Made by a program: the position numbers and the translations under genes. Shown here piece after piece: positions 26,342 through 36,009 of a DNA stretch of 64,000 nucleotides (position 1 is its first letter; each line of letters opens with the position of its first letter). The DNA comes from CBDFLA01 sp965248915 (GTDB lineage Bacteria > Pseudomonadota > Alphaproteobacteria > M2410), in contig OZ252216.1 in the NCBI GenBank assembly GCA_965248915.1, positions 1,612,001 to 1,676,000 of the forward strand. The letters run 5' to 3'. The notes below the pieces were generated by a model, which worked only from the letters and a program-made list of their open reading frames with translations, had not been told where the DNA came from and searched no databases.

Positions 26342-27817
26342 TTAGAAAATGCGCCTGAACCAGCTCTTCTTCTCTTCTTTCTTTTCGGCCGGCTGTTCTC
26401 CGTCTTCGAGCACTTCACTCTCAGAGATCACGTCAGCGGCGGTCAACTTACGCTTACCGCGTAAGGCAATCACTTTAGCTTTGTCATTAACGACGTAAAG
26501 CGTGTCATCAGCAACCACAGGCGATGTGTAGATACCAGCGCCAATATCATTGGTCTGCAAGATCTCGCCGGTATATGGCGAAAGAACGACCATCTTTCCT
26601 TTTGAGGAGAAAAGCACCAGCTGATTGCCCGCCAATACCGGCCCAACCCACTGTATCGCTTTCTTGGACTTCTTCTGTTTCTCAGTATTCAGCTCACGGA
26701 TCCAACGAAGGCGTCCATCGCGTCGCATAAGACAAATGACCTGACCGTCAATCGTGACGTTATAGATATATCCGCCCGCAACCCATGGCGTCTGCACACT
26801 CGCGATATTTCGGCTCCAGATGCGTTCACCGGTGCGAATGTCAACAGCCACCATGCGGCCACTATGCCCAACCGCAATCACCTGACCACCATCCGCAACC
26901 GGACGCGCGGCAATCGCTTTCAAATCTGAAAGCGTACTTGGACGACCGGAGCGAACAAGTACTTCCGACCAAGACGACAAACCATTTTCAACTCGGAGCG
27001 CAATCAATTCACCAGAGGTAAAAGGCGCAATCACAACATCTTCAACCACAGCAGGGTTGGTGTCCGAAAATATACCTGCACCTTCAGAAATACTCTGATG
27101 AGACCACAAGGATTGGCCATCGAAGCCTGAAATCGCGTGTAATTGATTGTCAATCGTAGCGACAAACACACGCCCGGCTTCCGCAACCGGCGCATTGTGG
27201 ATTGGCACACCAAGGGCTGTCTTCCAAATTTCCTCACCCGTATCGGGCTTAAGAGCGTAGAGCTCACCAAACCCGGTGGCAACGTAGAGTTGACCCAGAT
27301 TGATCGTGATACCACCACCGGCACCGGCCGCTGAAGGTTCCCCTTTTGGCGTTAGATCTTTTTTCCAGATTTTTTTGCCGGTTTTTGCGTCGACAGCAGA
27401 AATCCGCACTGCCGCATCGAGCACATAGAGTTTGCCATCTGCGACAATAGGACTTGCAGTCAGGCGCGCCCCTCGGGATGATCCCGCACCGACCGACTTT
27501 TTCCAAACTGTTCTCAGTTCACCGTCGAGACTTAAATGCCCCATCGAATGAGTTGCATTGCCACCTGGTTGTGGCCAATCAGCATTCGCTTCTTGCAGCG
27601 GCAATCGAACTGGCTGGCTTGCTATGCGTGGATCCACTTCCAGATCTTCTTCAAGGTTTAATATGGCGACACGTTCACCAACAATGACTTTCTTGTTGCT
27701 GTCACCACGATTGAAGACCGTAAATCCTGAACATCCCGACAGCACCAACGAGCCAACCAACAAAAGGCCGAGCCATACCGTTGATTTCGAGCGGCATTGT
27801 TCCAATCCTACGAACAT
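26342..27817 (-). CDS. bamB: BamB-like PQQ beta-propeller lipoprotein
   Basis: Outer-membrane assembly factor family. Signal peptide II with lipobox LSGC (VWLGLLLVGSLVLSGCSG) and repeated propeller units (KLYVLDAAVRISAVDAKTGK, ELYALKPDTGEEIWKT, VVLSPYTGEILQT). 491 residues, longer than E. coli BamB, with a Lys/Glu tail (EKKEEKKSWFRRIF). The TPR-bamB-der order is the common alphaproteobacterial one. Confidence 0.88.
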   Translation of the reverse strand: MFVGLEQCRSKSTVWLGLLLVGSLVLSGCSGFTVFNRGDSNKKVIVGERVAILNLEEDLEVDPRIASQPVRLPLQEANADWPQPGGNATHSMGHLSLDGELRTVWKKSVGAGSSRGARLTASPIVADGKLYVLDAAVRISAVDAKTGKKIWKKDLTPKGEPSAAGAGGGITINLGQLYVATGFGELYALKPDTGEEIWKTALGVPIHNAPVAEAGRVFVATIDNQLHAISGFDGQSLWSHQSISEGAGIFSDTNPAVVEDVVIAPFTSGELIALRVENGLSSWSEVLVRSGRPSTLSDLKAIAARPVADGGQVIAVGHSGRMVAVDIRTGERIWSRNIASVQTPWVAGGYIYNVTIDGQVICLMRRDGRLRWIRELNTEKQKKSKKAIQWVGPVLAGNQLVLFSSKGKMVVLSPYTGEILQTNDIGAGIYTSPVVADDTLYVVNDKAKVIALRGKRKLTAADVISESEVLEDGEQPAEKKEEKKSWFRRIF

Positions 27818-27862
27818 ACGTATCTTTCCTTATTTGCCTTCAATTCATGTGAGGCCGATGAA

Positions 27863-28717
27863 CTAGTTATTCTCTTCGCCCGCGTCTTCTTCAATTCCGG
27901 GTGCGGCACTTTCACTCTCCAAAACGGGGTCTTCAACCGCTGTCTCTTCAGTCTCAACCGCCATCTCTTCAGTTTCAGCCACTGCTACTCCAACGGATAC
28001 GTCAGGCGCCATGCTTTCGTGAGCTTCAGCGTCTACGCCCTTGCTTGTGTCTGACGCATCTTCAGTGCGAGGAGCGGGCCCGATGACTTCCAGCATGATG
28101 GCAGACCTCTCGCGTACACCAGACGGCGCGGTTCGGTCATTTAATAATGCGCGGTACTGCGGCCTCGCAGCTTCAGTCATGCCGTTCTTGAGAGCGGAAA
28201 AAGCCAGTATTTCCTGAGCCGGGTATCTCCAAGCACCGTCACCTTCGGCAATTTCTGCCACTCTTGCCTGGATATCTTCGTAGCTCGCTGTATCGGCGAT
28301 TGCCCATGCCGCCTTGACTTGCGCTAGCTCTGAAACGAGCCTTCCGCCAAGATTTTTGCCACTCACTTCGTCATAGAGCTTCACCGATTCATCGATCTTG
28401 CCCTGTCGATGCAACACTTGTGCCTGCTGCAACAACGATATGGCCTCGTAGCCACCCCCCGCCTTGTCAGCAATCGCGCCCAGAGCCGCCAATCCCTCTT
28501 CATCTTTGCCTTCGGCAATCAGCTCCACTGCGGCCGCGTATTCGTCTGACAATTTGGCTTGGCGTCTTTCTTGGGCATCATTCCAATAAAGAGAGGCACC
28601 TACGACAACCACAAAGGCAACAGCCGCACCGATCACCCAAGATCCATACTTTTTCCATAGCTCTTCAAAGCGCTGGCGCCTCAGATCTTCATCTACTTCG
28701 CGAAAAACGTCCGACAA
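27863..28717 (-). CDS. Membrane-anchored TPR protein (YfgM-like)
   Basis: Family start SDVFREVDEDLRRQRFEELWKKYG, one transmembrane helix (WVIGAAVAFVVVVGASLYW), then a tetratricopeptide-like periplasmic domain (PF09976-type), then an acidic tail with repeated AVETEE-like strings. I place the start at TTG 28717, because AGGAGA (28724-28729 on plus) sits six bases upstream. The frame runs on to an ATG at 28783 that would add a non-conserved leader. YfgM in E. coli works with periplasmic chaperones and BamB is its neighbour. Confidence 0.85.
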   Translation of the reverse strand: MSDVFREVDEDLRRQRFEELWKKYGSWVIGAAVAFVVVVGASLYWNDAQERRQAKLSDEYAAAVELIAEGKDEEGLAALGAIADKAGGGYEAISLLQQAQVLHRQGKIDESVKLYDEVSGKNLGGRLVSELAQVKAAWAIADTASYEDIQARVAEIAEGDGAWRYPAQEILAFSALKNGMTEAARPQYRALLNDRTAPSGVRERSAIMLEVIGPAPRTEDASDTSKGVDAEAHESMAPDVSVGVAVAETEEMAVETEETAVEDPVLESESAAPGIEEDAGEENN

Positions 28718-28893
28718 TTCCTGTCTCCTACATACACCGCGGTAAACGGCAGAATTAGGCCAAAATGCCATGAAGGCCCTCACCCCGCCGAGGGCGCGCA
28801 GACCATACAGTGAGCCTCTGACTTAGGCAAACAAATGGCGGTTATCTTAAACTTTTTTTTAGGTTGGGCCAGAGAGGCCTGGCAGCCCCGTCC

Positions 28894-29718
28894 CTATTCC
28901 GGGTCTTTCATTCCATAGGTGTGTTCCGGTCCCGGAAATTTCCTCCCCCGGACCTCCTCGGCATAAGACTTGATGGCCTCTGAGATTGTTGGCAGCAACT
29001 GAGCATATTGCTTTACAAAGCTAGGTGTTCTCTGAGAGAGGCCGAGCATGTCATCAATCACCAGTATCTGCCCATCGCACACTGGTGACGCTCCAATCCC
29101 AATCGTTGGAATCTTCAAGTTTTCCGTGAGCTTTACCGCTAAAGGCTCTGCCATTCCTTCCAAAACAATGCAGAAGGCGCCCGCATCCTCAACCGCCTGA
29201 GCATCCGCTTCAATCCGGCTCCATTGTTCCTTTTTGCGTCCTTGGGTCCGATACCCCCCCATTACCTGGACCGCTTGAGGTGTAAGCCCTATGTGGCCCA
29301 TGACCGGGATGCCTCGCTGTGTCAGATAGGCAATAGTCTCAGCCATATGCGTACCGCCCTCCAACTTGACCGCAGTGCACCCTGTCTCTTGCATGACCCG
29401 GGCAGCATTACGGTAGGCAACCTCTGGACTCTCTTCGTAGGTCCCAAAGGGCATATCTACCGCAACAAGCGCCCTTTCCGACCCACGCATTACAGCCTGC
29501 GCATGCATGATCATATGATCGAGTGTAATGGAAAGTGTCGTATCGAACCCGTGGATCACATTGGCCGCCGAGTCACCAACCAAAATGAGGTCGGCATGCG
29601 CATCCACGAGACACGCCATAGGCGCGGTGTACGCAGTCAGGCACACCACAGGTGTTTTGCCTTTTTGGCAAAGTATTTTGGGGACGGTCACCCGTCTCAC
29701 AACGGTTGGCTTGGACAT
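28894..29718 (-). CDS. panB: 3-methyl-2-oxobutanoate hydroxymethyltransferase
   Basis: First committed step of pantothenate synthesis: transfers a one-carbon unit from 5,10-methylene-THF to alpha-ketoisovalerate. Metal-binding ILVGDSAANVIHG, active-site VKLEGG and MGHIGLTPQAV, and catalytic VLEGM are visible. 274 residues, standard. The last gene of the TPR/bamB/der neighbourhood, with no panC beside it. Confidence 0.95.
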   Translation of the reverse strand: MSKPTVVRRVTVPKILCQKGKTPVVCLTAYTAPMACLVDAHADLILVGDSAANVIHGFDTTLSITLDHMIMHAQAVMRGSERALVAVDMPFGTYEESPEVAYRNAARVMQETGCTAVKLEGGTHMAETIAYLTQRGIPVMGHIGLTPQAVQVMGGYRTQGRKKEQWSRIEADAQAVEDAGAFCIVLEGMAEPLAVKLTENLKIPTIGIGASPVCDGQILVIDDMLGLSQRTPSFVKQYAQLLPTISEAIKSYAEEVRGRKFPGPEHTYGMKDPE

Positions 29719-29956
29719 TAGTCTTCCTCGCTTTGTTGGGGGCAGCCAATTGGCCTGCTTACGAGGTTGAATTCAGGTGACTTTGCCACCCGTTAGCTCC
29801 CTTTCGGGCCTGGACAATAGCCAAATCCAGCGATTAGCGCAAATCACATGTTGCAGTGCATCATTCAAGGGAGATCGGCGACCTTCTCCATGCTTCAACT
29901 GTCTGTGAAAACAAGGCAGGAGCCATGGATCGGCGGTCAAAAATGACGAACTCGAG

Positions 29957-30151
29957 TTAGAAGAGATCCTTACGAGCGCACTTTAAGAGTCCGATTTCTT
30001 TTTCAACTTCTTCCTGTCGCTTTTGAGTTTCAAGATCCTCAACTTCTGATTCCGCCGCTCGTTTTTGCTCGCGGATCATCTGATGCCTCAGGTCGATCTT
30101 CCTTTTGTTGAGCAGCGCCAACCTCTTCCGGCGCAATCCGTCCGTTTGCAT
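29957..30151 (-). CDS. Small charged coiled-coil protein, unknown
   Basis: 64 residues from the ATG at 30151, which has GGGGAG about six bases upstream; the frame is open to 30196. Very rich in Lys, Arg, Glu and Gln (RRKRLALLNKRKIDLRHQM, VEDLETQKRQEEVEKEIGLL), predicted to be one long helix. No family recognised. Downstream of guaA on the same strand. Confidence 0.45.
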   Translation of the reverse strand: MQTDGLRRKRLALLNKRKIDLRHQMIREQKRAAESEVEDLETQKRQEEVEKEIGLLKCARKDLF

Positions 30152-30324
30152 CCCACTCCCCTTACAAACTCTCGCAAGCTTCAACTGCCACTGCAAAGCA
30201 CGCTGCGGTCAACTTTGATCTTACGCCTGCCAAGTTAAGGGTGTATTGAAATAGACCGCCTACGGACGGTCGGAAAACTTGGTTAATGATCTATTGATGC
30301 AGCGGCACAAAATTGAGGGACCAG

Positions 30325-31875
30325 CTACTCCCACTCAATCGTCCCGGGAGGTTTCGACGTGACGTCATAGACAACTCGGTTGATGCCCCTCACCTCATTG
30401 ATGATGCGCGTGGCAGTCTTGGAAAGAAACGCATGTTCAAATGGGTAGTAGTCGGCGGTCATGCCATCGGTTGAGGTCACGGCCCGCAGCGCACAAACAA
30501 ATTCATAAGATCGCTCATCGCCCATGACACCAACAGTACGAACGGGCAGTAAGACCGCAAAGGCCTGCCAAATTTCATCATAGAGACCGGCGCTACGAAT
30601 CTCATCGAGATAAATCGTGTCGGCTTTCTGCAGGATATCGACTTTCTCCCGCGTGATCTCACCTGGAATGCGAATAGCAAGGCCAGGACCTGGGAAAGGA
30701 TGGCGGCCCACGAAGGTCTCCGGCAGCCCAAGGTCTCGCCCCAGCTCACGGACTTCATCTTTGAAGAGCTCCCGTAAGGGTTCAACGAGTTTCATGTTCA
30801 TGCGCTCTGGTAAACCGCCCACATTGTGGTGCGATTTGATGGTCACGCTGGGACCGCCAGTAAATGATACGCTTTCAATCACATCTGGATAGAGCGTCCC
30901 TTGGGCGAGGAAATCAGCCCCGCCCACTTTGCGAGCTTCTTCTTCGAACACATCAATGAACGTTGCTCCGATGATCTTACGCTTTTGCTCGGGGTCGAAA
31001 ACACCTTCAAGTTTGCCCAGGAAAAGTTCTTGTGCATCCACATGCACGAGGGAAATATTGTAGTGGTCCCGGAAAAGGCTCACCACTTGTTCTGCTTCGC
31101 CTTCGCGCATGACACCGGTGTCGACAAACACACAAGTGAGCTGCTCGCCGATGGCTTCGTGCAACAACACCGCGACCACAGATGAGTCGACCCCTCCGGA
31201 CAGACCGCAAATAACCCTGCCATCGCCAACCTGATCACGAACTTTTTGCACTTCCGTTTCATGAAACGCGTGCATCGTCCAATCGCCAGTGCAGCCACAA
31301 ATCTTGTGGGTAAAATTCTTGAGGATCTCAGCACCTCGAAGCGTATGCACCACTTCGAGATGGAATTGAACCGCATAGAAACGCCGCGCCTCATCGACAA
31401 TCGCCGCGTAAGGCGCGTTGTCACTAATCGCGACGGTTTGAAACCCATCCGGAATCTCAATAACCCGGTCCCCGTGGCTCATCCATACTTGTTCGCCTGA
31501 CGTGCCCTTGGGCCATACACCCTCGAACAATGCACACTCATCGGTCACTTCAATATGCGCCCGGCCAAATTCACGTCCCGTTGCATTCTCAACCCGGCCA
31601 CCCAATTGATCGACCATCGTCTGCTCGCCGTAACAAATGCCAAGCACAGGTACGCCCATTTCGTAGACACCCATTGGCGCCCGAGGGGCGTCCGATCCAG
31701 TGATACTCGCAGGGCCACCGGACAAAATTATGCCGCGAGGGTCGAAACTCTGGAGAATTTCTTCGGCCTTATTGAAAGGAACAATCTCACAATAAACCCC
31801 GCTCTCTCTTACCCGCCGGGCGATCAATTGTGTGACTTGAGATCCGAAATCGAGGATGAGAATTCGATCGGTCAT
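30325..31875 (-). CDS. guaA: GMP synthase (glutamine-hydrolysing)
   Basis: Makes GMP from XMP using glutamine amide and ATP. N-terminal class I amidotransferase with nucleophile Cys in GICYGEQTM and His/Glu in VQFHLEVVHT; ATP pyrophosphatase domain with GLSGGVDSSVVAVLL; C-terminal dimerisation domain ending KPPGTIEWE. 516 residues. guaB lies about 2 kb away on the same strand, so the two GMP steps are near each other but not in one operon. Confidence 0.97.
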   Translation of the reverse strand: MTDRILILDFGSQVTQLIARRVRESGVYCEIVPFNKAEEILQSFDPRGIILSGGPASITGSDAPRAPMGVYEMGVPVLGICYGEQTMVDQLGGRVENATGREFGRAHIEVTDECALFEGVWPKGTSGEQVWMSHGDRVIEIPDGFQTVAISDNAPYAAIVDEARRFYAVQFHLEVVHTLRGAEILKNFTHKICGCTGDWTMHAFHETEVQKVRDQVGDGRVICGLSGGVDSSVVAVLLHEAIGEQLTCVFVDTGVMREGEAEQVVSLFRDHYNISLVHVDAQELFLGKLEGVFDPEQKRKIIGATFIDVFEEEARKVGGADFLAQGTLYPDVIESVSFTGGPSVTIKSHHNVGGLPERMNMKLVEPLRELFKDEVRELGRDLGLPETFVGRHPFPGPGLAIRIPGEITREKVDILQKADTIYLDEIRSAGLYDEIWQAFAVLLPVRTVGVMGDERSYEFVCALRAVTSTDGMTADYYPFEHAFLSKTATRIINEVRGINRVVYDVTSKPPGTIEWE

Positions 31876-32078
31876 CGACTATCTAAGCTCCAAGTGAAAA
31901 AGGGCGCTCAAGGGGCGCCGCATCGGGCGCGAGTCATACCGCGATGGGCTCCCCAAGAAAAGACCGGTTTCGAGATTTTGTCACAATCACAGCAACATTT
32001 GTCAGGAAGACGCGCCTTTGCGTTGGACGGTTCGGCTGGCTTGCCTAAGGTCACGTTTCAATCCAAGGGAGAACACCA

Positions 32079-32726
32079 ATGACATTGAAGATTTATGGCG
32101 CAGCCCTGTCGCCCTACGTGGCAAAAGTGATGATCCAAACCGCGGCCAAAGGCCTTGATATTCCAGTCGAAATGCCCCCAGGCGGCGTCGGGTCCGACGA
32201 GTACAAAAAGCTAAATCCTACAGGCAAAGTGCCTTCCCTCGATATTGACGGCACGGTGATCCCCGAATCAGCCGCCATTGTGACTTACATCGAAAATACC
32301 CAAGGTGGGCCTTCGCTAAGGCCAGAAGATCCGGTCGAAGCCGCAAAAGCGGTCGCCATAACAATGATCGGTGATCTCTACATTGGGGAAAATCTCGGCG
32401 CCTTGTTTGGGCAATTGAATCCCAAAGAAAGAAGCGAAGAGATCACAGCCTCTCGTCTCGACGCCTTGAAGGCGGGACTGACTAGGCTCGAAGCATTTGT
32501 TGAGCCGGGTCCCTTTGCTCACGGCGGAAAGATGTCAATCGCTGACTGTACCCTGGCACCCATCCTATTCTATGTCACAACAGTACTGCCGCTGTTTGGC
32601 CTCAAGGAACCTTTGGCCGAATCTCCAAAGGTTGCCGCCTACTGGGAAGCTATCCAGAAGAACGATGCCGTCGCTGGCGTGATCGCGCAAATGGCCGAAG
32701 CAGTCGCGAAAATGAGCGGAAACTGA
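32079..32726 (+). CDS. Glutathione S-transferase family protein
   Basis: 215 residues. N-terminal thioredoxin-like domain (LKIYGAALSPYVAKVMIQ, cis-Pro in TGKVPSLDID, glutathione-binding PESAAIVTYIE) and an all-helical C-terminal domain. GGGAGAA ribosome-binding site. The substrate is unknown. It is the only plus-strand gene in the guaA-ppx minus-strand block and is tail to tail with rsmB (two-base gap). Confidence 0.88.
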   Translation: MTLKIYGAALSPYVAKVMIQTAAKGLDIPVEMPPGGVGSDEYKKLNPTGKVPSLDIDGTVIPESAAIVTYIENTQGGPSLRPEDPVEAAKAVAITMIGDLYIGENLGALFGQLNPKERSEEITASRLDALKAGLTRLEAFVEPGPFAHGGKMSIADCTLAPILFYVTTVLPLFGLKEPLAESPKVAAYWEAIQKNDAVAGVIAQMAEAVAKMSGN

Positions 32727-32728
32727 TC

Positions 32729-34018
32729 CTAAGAAATCCGCCTCAGCCGCGACACATAGTATCCGTCAGTCCCGGTTTTGTGGGGGCTCAACAAGAGACC
32801 GAGTTCGGTTCTTCGAACCGGCACCTCGGTCTCTATCTCCACGACCTGAAACTCTGGGTGATTTGCTAAAAACGCCGCGATCTGATCGTCATTTTCGGGA
32901 CCCAGCAATGAACAGGTCCCGTAAACAAGCGCACCACCGGGTTTAACCAGCTTTGCACCGCGGGCGAGGATCTGCGATTGAAGAGCTGTGTATTGTTGCA
33001 GCAGACTTTCTGATAGACGCCACTTCGCATCAGGGCTTCGCCGCCAGGCACCTGAGCCTGAACACGGCGCATCGACAAGTACGAGATCTGCTGATGCAGA
33101 AAGGTCACCTAGATTCGGGTCTACTTCACCGCTCGTTGGTGTCCAGTCCGCAATTTGCCGTACCTGAACATTTCGCACATCCGCACGCTTTATGCGTGGC
33201 TTGATATTATCAAGACGCTTCTTGTTGACATCGCACGCGTAGATTTGGCCTTTGTTCTTCATCGCGTTTGCAAGACCTATGGTCTTACCACCTCCACCCG
33301 CACAAAGATCGACGACCTGCATTCCTTCGCTGACATCACACCACTCGACGATCAATTGAGAACCCTCATCCTGAATGTCGACCTCACCGCTCTCAAACGC
33401 CTTGGTTTGTATCAATTGACGCGCGCCAATGCTCGACCCAGCCTCAATCCTCAGACCATAAGACGTATACGGCGTAGCGCGCGTTTCAATCTCTTGCTTC
33501 TTGAGATGTGCCCGAGCAGCTTTGCGCACGCATTTACTTGAGTTCACGCGCAGGTCAATCGGCGCCCTCGACAGAAGGGCCTTGAGTTCAGCTTCCACTT
33601 CCTCCCCAAATGTCCGTTCAAAATCACTCATCAACCATGCCGGAACAGAAACAACCTGATCGAGCGTTGGTTCTTGCTCCGGTCCTACCTCGATTTTCTT
33701 CCGTTCTTCGTCTGTGAGCGGACTTGGCGAATGATCTTCACCATCAAACCATCCCATCCACTCCGAACGCTCTCGCGGAGACAATGCGAGATATCCAATG
33801 ATTAGACTACGAGGACCGTCATCATTAATTCGCCATGCGCATCTTGAGCGATGCCGAAGCGTTTGAAAAACAAACTGCCCGATCGCTGCACGGTCTTTTG
33901 AACCAGCCACACGGTTTGCCCGTCCCCAGTTACGAAGGACGAGTTCAGCCGGTCTGTCGACTTCGGAGATACGTTGAAGAATATCGATCGCAGCAGAAAC
34001 TTGTGCGCCAGGTTTCAC
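32729..34018 (-). CDS. rsmB: 16S rRNA m5C967-type methyltransferase (RsmB/NOP2 family)
   Basis: SAM-dependent RNA cytosine C5 methyltransferase. Motif I VVDLCAGGGGKTIGLANAM, motif IV DAPCSGSGAWRRSPDAKW with catalytic Cys, and motif VI YGTCSLLGPEN with the second Cys. N-terminal NusB-like region. GTG start with AGGA upstream, nine bases after the guaB stop, so cotranscribed with guaB. Exact target base inferred from family. Confidence 0.88.
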   Translation of the reverse strand: MKPGAQVSAAIDILQRISEVDRPAELVLRNWGRANRVAGSKDRAAIGQFVFQTLRHRSRCAWRINDDGPRSLIIGYLALSPRERSEWMGWFDGEDHSPSPLTDEERKKIEVGPEQEPTLDQVVSVPAWLMSDFERTFGEEVEAELKALLSRAPIDLRVNSSKCVRKAARAHLKKQEIETRATPYTSYGLRIEAGSSIGARQLIQTKAFESGEVDIQDEGSQLIVEWCDVSEGMQVVDLCAGGGGKTIGLANAMKNKGQIYACDVNKKRLDNIKPRIKRADVRNVQVRQIADWTPTSGEVDPNLGDLSASADLVLVDAPCSGSGAWRRSPDAKWRLSESLLQQYTALQSQILARGAKLVKPGGALVYGTCSLLGPENDDQIAAFLANHPEFQVVEIETEVPVRRTELGLLLSPHKTGTDGYYVSRLRRIS

Positions 34019-34027
34019 TTTGTTGTC

Positions 34028-35488
34028 CTAGTTTGAAATCTTGTAATTGGGGGACTCGCGCGTAATCGTGACATCGTGCACGTGGCTCTCTTGCAGGCCT
34101 GCATTAGAGATCTCGACGAACTCAGCCTTGGTTTGTAGTTCCCGAATATTCGTCGAACCTGTGTATCCCATTGCTGCGCGCAGACCACCGACCAATTGGT
34201 GCAATACAGTTGACGCAGGCCCCTTGTAGGGAACTTGCCCCTCAACCCCCTCCGGCACCAATTTCAATGTCTCAGTGATTTCTTTTTGGAAGTAACGATC
34301 AGCAGACCCTCGCGCCATCGCGCCAACGGATCCCATCCCACGGTAGGCCTTGTAGGAACGGCCTTGATAAAGAAATACCTCGCCCGGCGTTTCATCCGTC
34401 CCCGCCAGCAAGGAACCGATCATCGCGCAATTCGCGCCTGCGGCCATTGCTTTGGCAAAATCGCCAGAAAACTTGATACCGCCATCTGCAATGATAGATG
34501 CCCCGGTCTTTGACGCAACTTCATAGCAATCCATGATTGCCGTTAACTGGGGAACGCCGACGCCTGCAACCATCCTCGTCGTGCAAATCGATCCCGGACC
34601 AATACCTACTTTGACACAGTCAGCGCCAGCATCAATCAGCGCCTGGGTCGCACTACCGGTGGCAACATTGCCCGCGATGACTTGAACACGGTTGCTTTCA
34701 CGCTTGATCCGCTCCACTGCTCTCGAAACATGAACGGAATGTCCATGCGCCGTATCGACAACGATTGCATCGGCACCGGCATCAATCAGCCCCATGGATC
34801 TCTCAAAACCTGCATCACCGACTGTTGAAGCAGCAGCCACCAACAGACGACCGTGCTCGTCTTTACTGGCATTTGGATGATGCTCCGCTTTCTCCATGTC
34901 TTTGACGGTGATGAGGCCAACACAATTAAAATCATCATCAACCACCAGAAGTCGCTCAATGCGATGCTTGTGGAGCAACCGGCGTGCCTCACCCATGTCC
35001 ACATTTTCTGGCACGGTGATAAGACCCTCGGTCGTCATCAACTCACGAATGGGCTGGTGAGGATTGTCAGCAAACCGCACATCTCGATTGGTCAAGATAC
35101 CGACAAGCTTGCCCGTATCTTCAACGACAGGTATCCCGGAAATGCGATTTTTTTCTTTAAGCCTAATCACATCGCTCAGGGTAGCGTCCGGCCCAATGGT
35201 AACAGGATTGAAGACAATACCGGATTCGTACTTTTTGACCTGACGAACCTGCTCCGCTTGTTCCTCAATACTCATATTGCGGTGAAGAACACCCATGCCC
35301 CCGGCTTGAGCCATAGCGATCGCGAGTGGTGATTCGGTGACAGTATCCATCGCCGCTGACATGAGCGGTATTTCGAGACAAATTGTATCGGTTAGTTTTG
35401 TGCGCGTGTCCGCCTCACCGGGCAGGACTTCGGAAGCCCCTGGCTGTAAGAGCACGTCGTCAAACGTCAAGGCTTTCCGAATATTCAT
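34028..35488 (-). CDS. guaB: Inosine-5'-monophosphate dehydrogenase
   Basis: Oxidises IMP to XMP, the branch to guanine nucleotides. Catalytic Cys in GIGPGSICTTRMVAGVGVPQ, two CBS domains (about residues 95-200, KLVGILTNRDVRF ... FNCVGLITVKDME), mobile flap YRGMGSVGAMARG. 486 residues. Upstream of rsmB in the same transcript. Confidence 0.97.
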   Translation of the reverse strand: MNIRKALTFDDVLLQPGASEVLPGEADTRTKLTDTICLEIPLMSAAMDTVTESPLAIAMAQAGGMGVLHRNMSIEEQAEQVRQVKKYESGIVFNPVTIGPDATLSDVIRLKEKNRISGIPVVEDTGKLVGILTNRDVRFADNPHQPIRELMTTEGLITVPENVDMGEARRLLHKHRIERLLVVDDDFNCVGLITVKDMEKAEHHPNASKDEHGRLLVAAASTVGDAGFERSMGLIDAGADAIVVDTAHGHSVHVSRAVERIKRESNRVQVIAGNVATGSATQALIDAGADCVKVGIGPGSICTTRMVAGVGVPQLTAIMDCYEVASKTGASIIADGGIKFSGDFAKAMAAGANCAMIGSLLAGTDETPGEVFLYQGRSYKAYRGMGSVGAMARGSADRYFQKEITETLKLVPEGVEGQVPYKGPASTVLHQLVGGLRAAMGYTGSTNIRELQTKAEFVEISNAGLQESHVHDVTITRESPNYKISN

Positions 35489-35686
35489 ATGCCAATCTCC
35501 AATATGTGAGTTGGCGCGTCCTCATATACCGGTTTTGCGAAGCTGTAAAGGGCCGGGTGAAGATGTCCGCAGTAATCCTTCCCTTCAATCAACTATCACC
35601 GCGCTCAAATCACCAAATGGTGGGCGTTTGATGCAGATCACACCCCACTCTTCGATTCGGTAGCCCCGATAGAGTTTTCCTGAAGA

Positions 35687-35893
35687 TCAGTTCTTAGTGC
35701 GCATGGCGACAACGAACAAAGTGATCGATAGCGCACACGTAATACAAGCCGCAAGCCCGACCATGAAGAAGATAGCGGGATGATCGTAGCCAACTTCCGT
35801 CGCATAATAGGCCACGTAGAGGAAGCCCACTGTGAAGAGGCCAAACGCCGTCGCAATGGCTTGGTAGATCATCTTGAAGGTGACTTTATCCAT
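35687..35893 (-). CDS. Small two-helix membrane protein, unknown
   Basis: 68 residues from the ATG at 35893; a GTG one codon earlier is also possible. Two hydrophobic helices (AIATAFGLFTVGFLYVAYYA and FFMVGLAACITCALSITLFV) joined by a short loop (TEVGYDHP), ending MRTKN. Between guaB and rlmE on the same strand. No family recognised. Confidence 0.55.
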   Translation of the reverse strand: MDKVTFKMIYQAIATAFGLFTVGFLYVAYYATEVGYDHPAIFFMVGLAACITCALSITLFVVAMRTKN

Positions 35894-36009
35894 CACTTCT
35901 CAATCACTTTCGTCAAAGATCACAAAGCAAAGTAACTCGATTTGACGGGAATTGAATGCGGCAAATTGCGCGCTCGTGCCTTTGAGCCAGCTACTAGGTC
36001 CAAATCGTC

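Noticed and set aside
28868..28883. gccag/ctggc hairpin downstream of panB as a terminator
   Set aside because: The poly-A/T tract is on the wrong side for a minus-strand terminator.
30254..30271. Hairpin gaccgcc/ggacggtc after guaA as a terminator
   Set aside because: It has a bulge and no T run on the minus strand, so I could not support termination.
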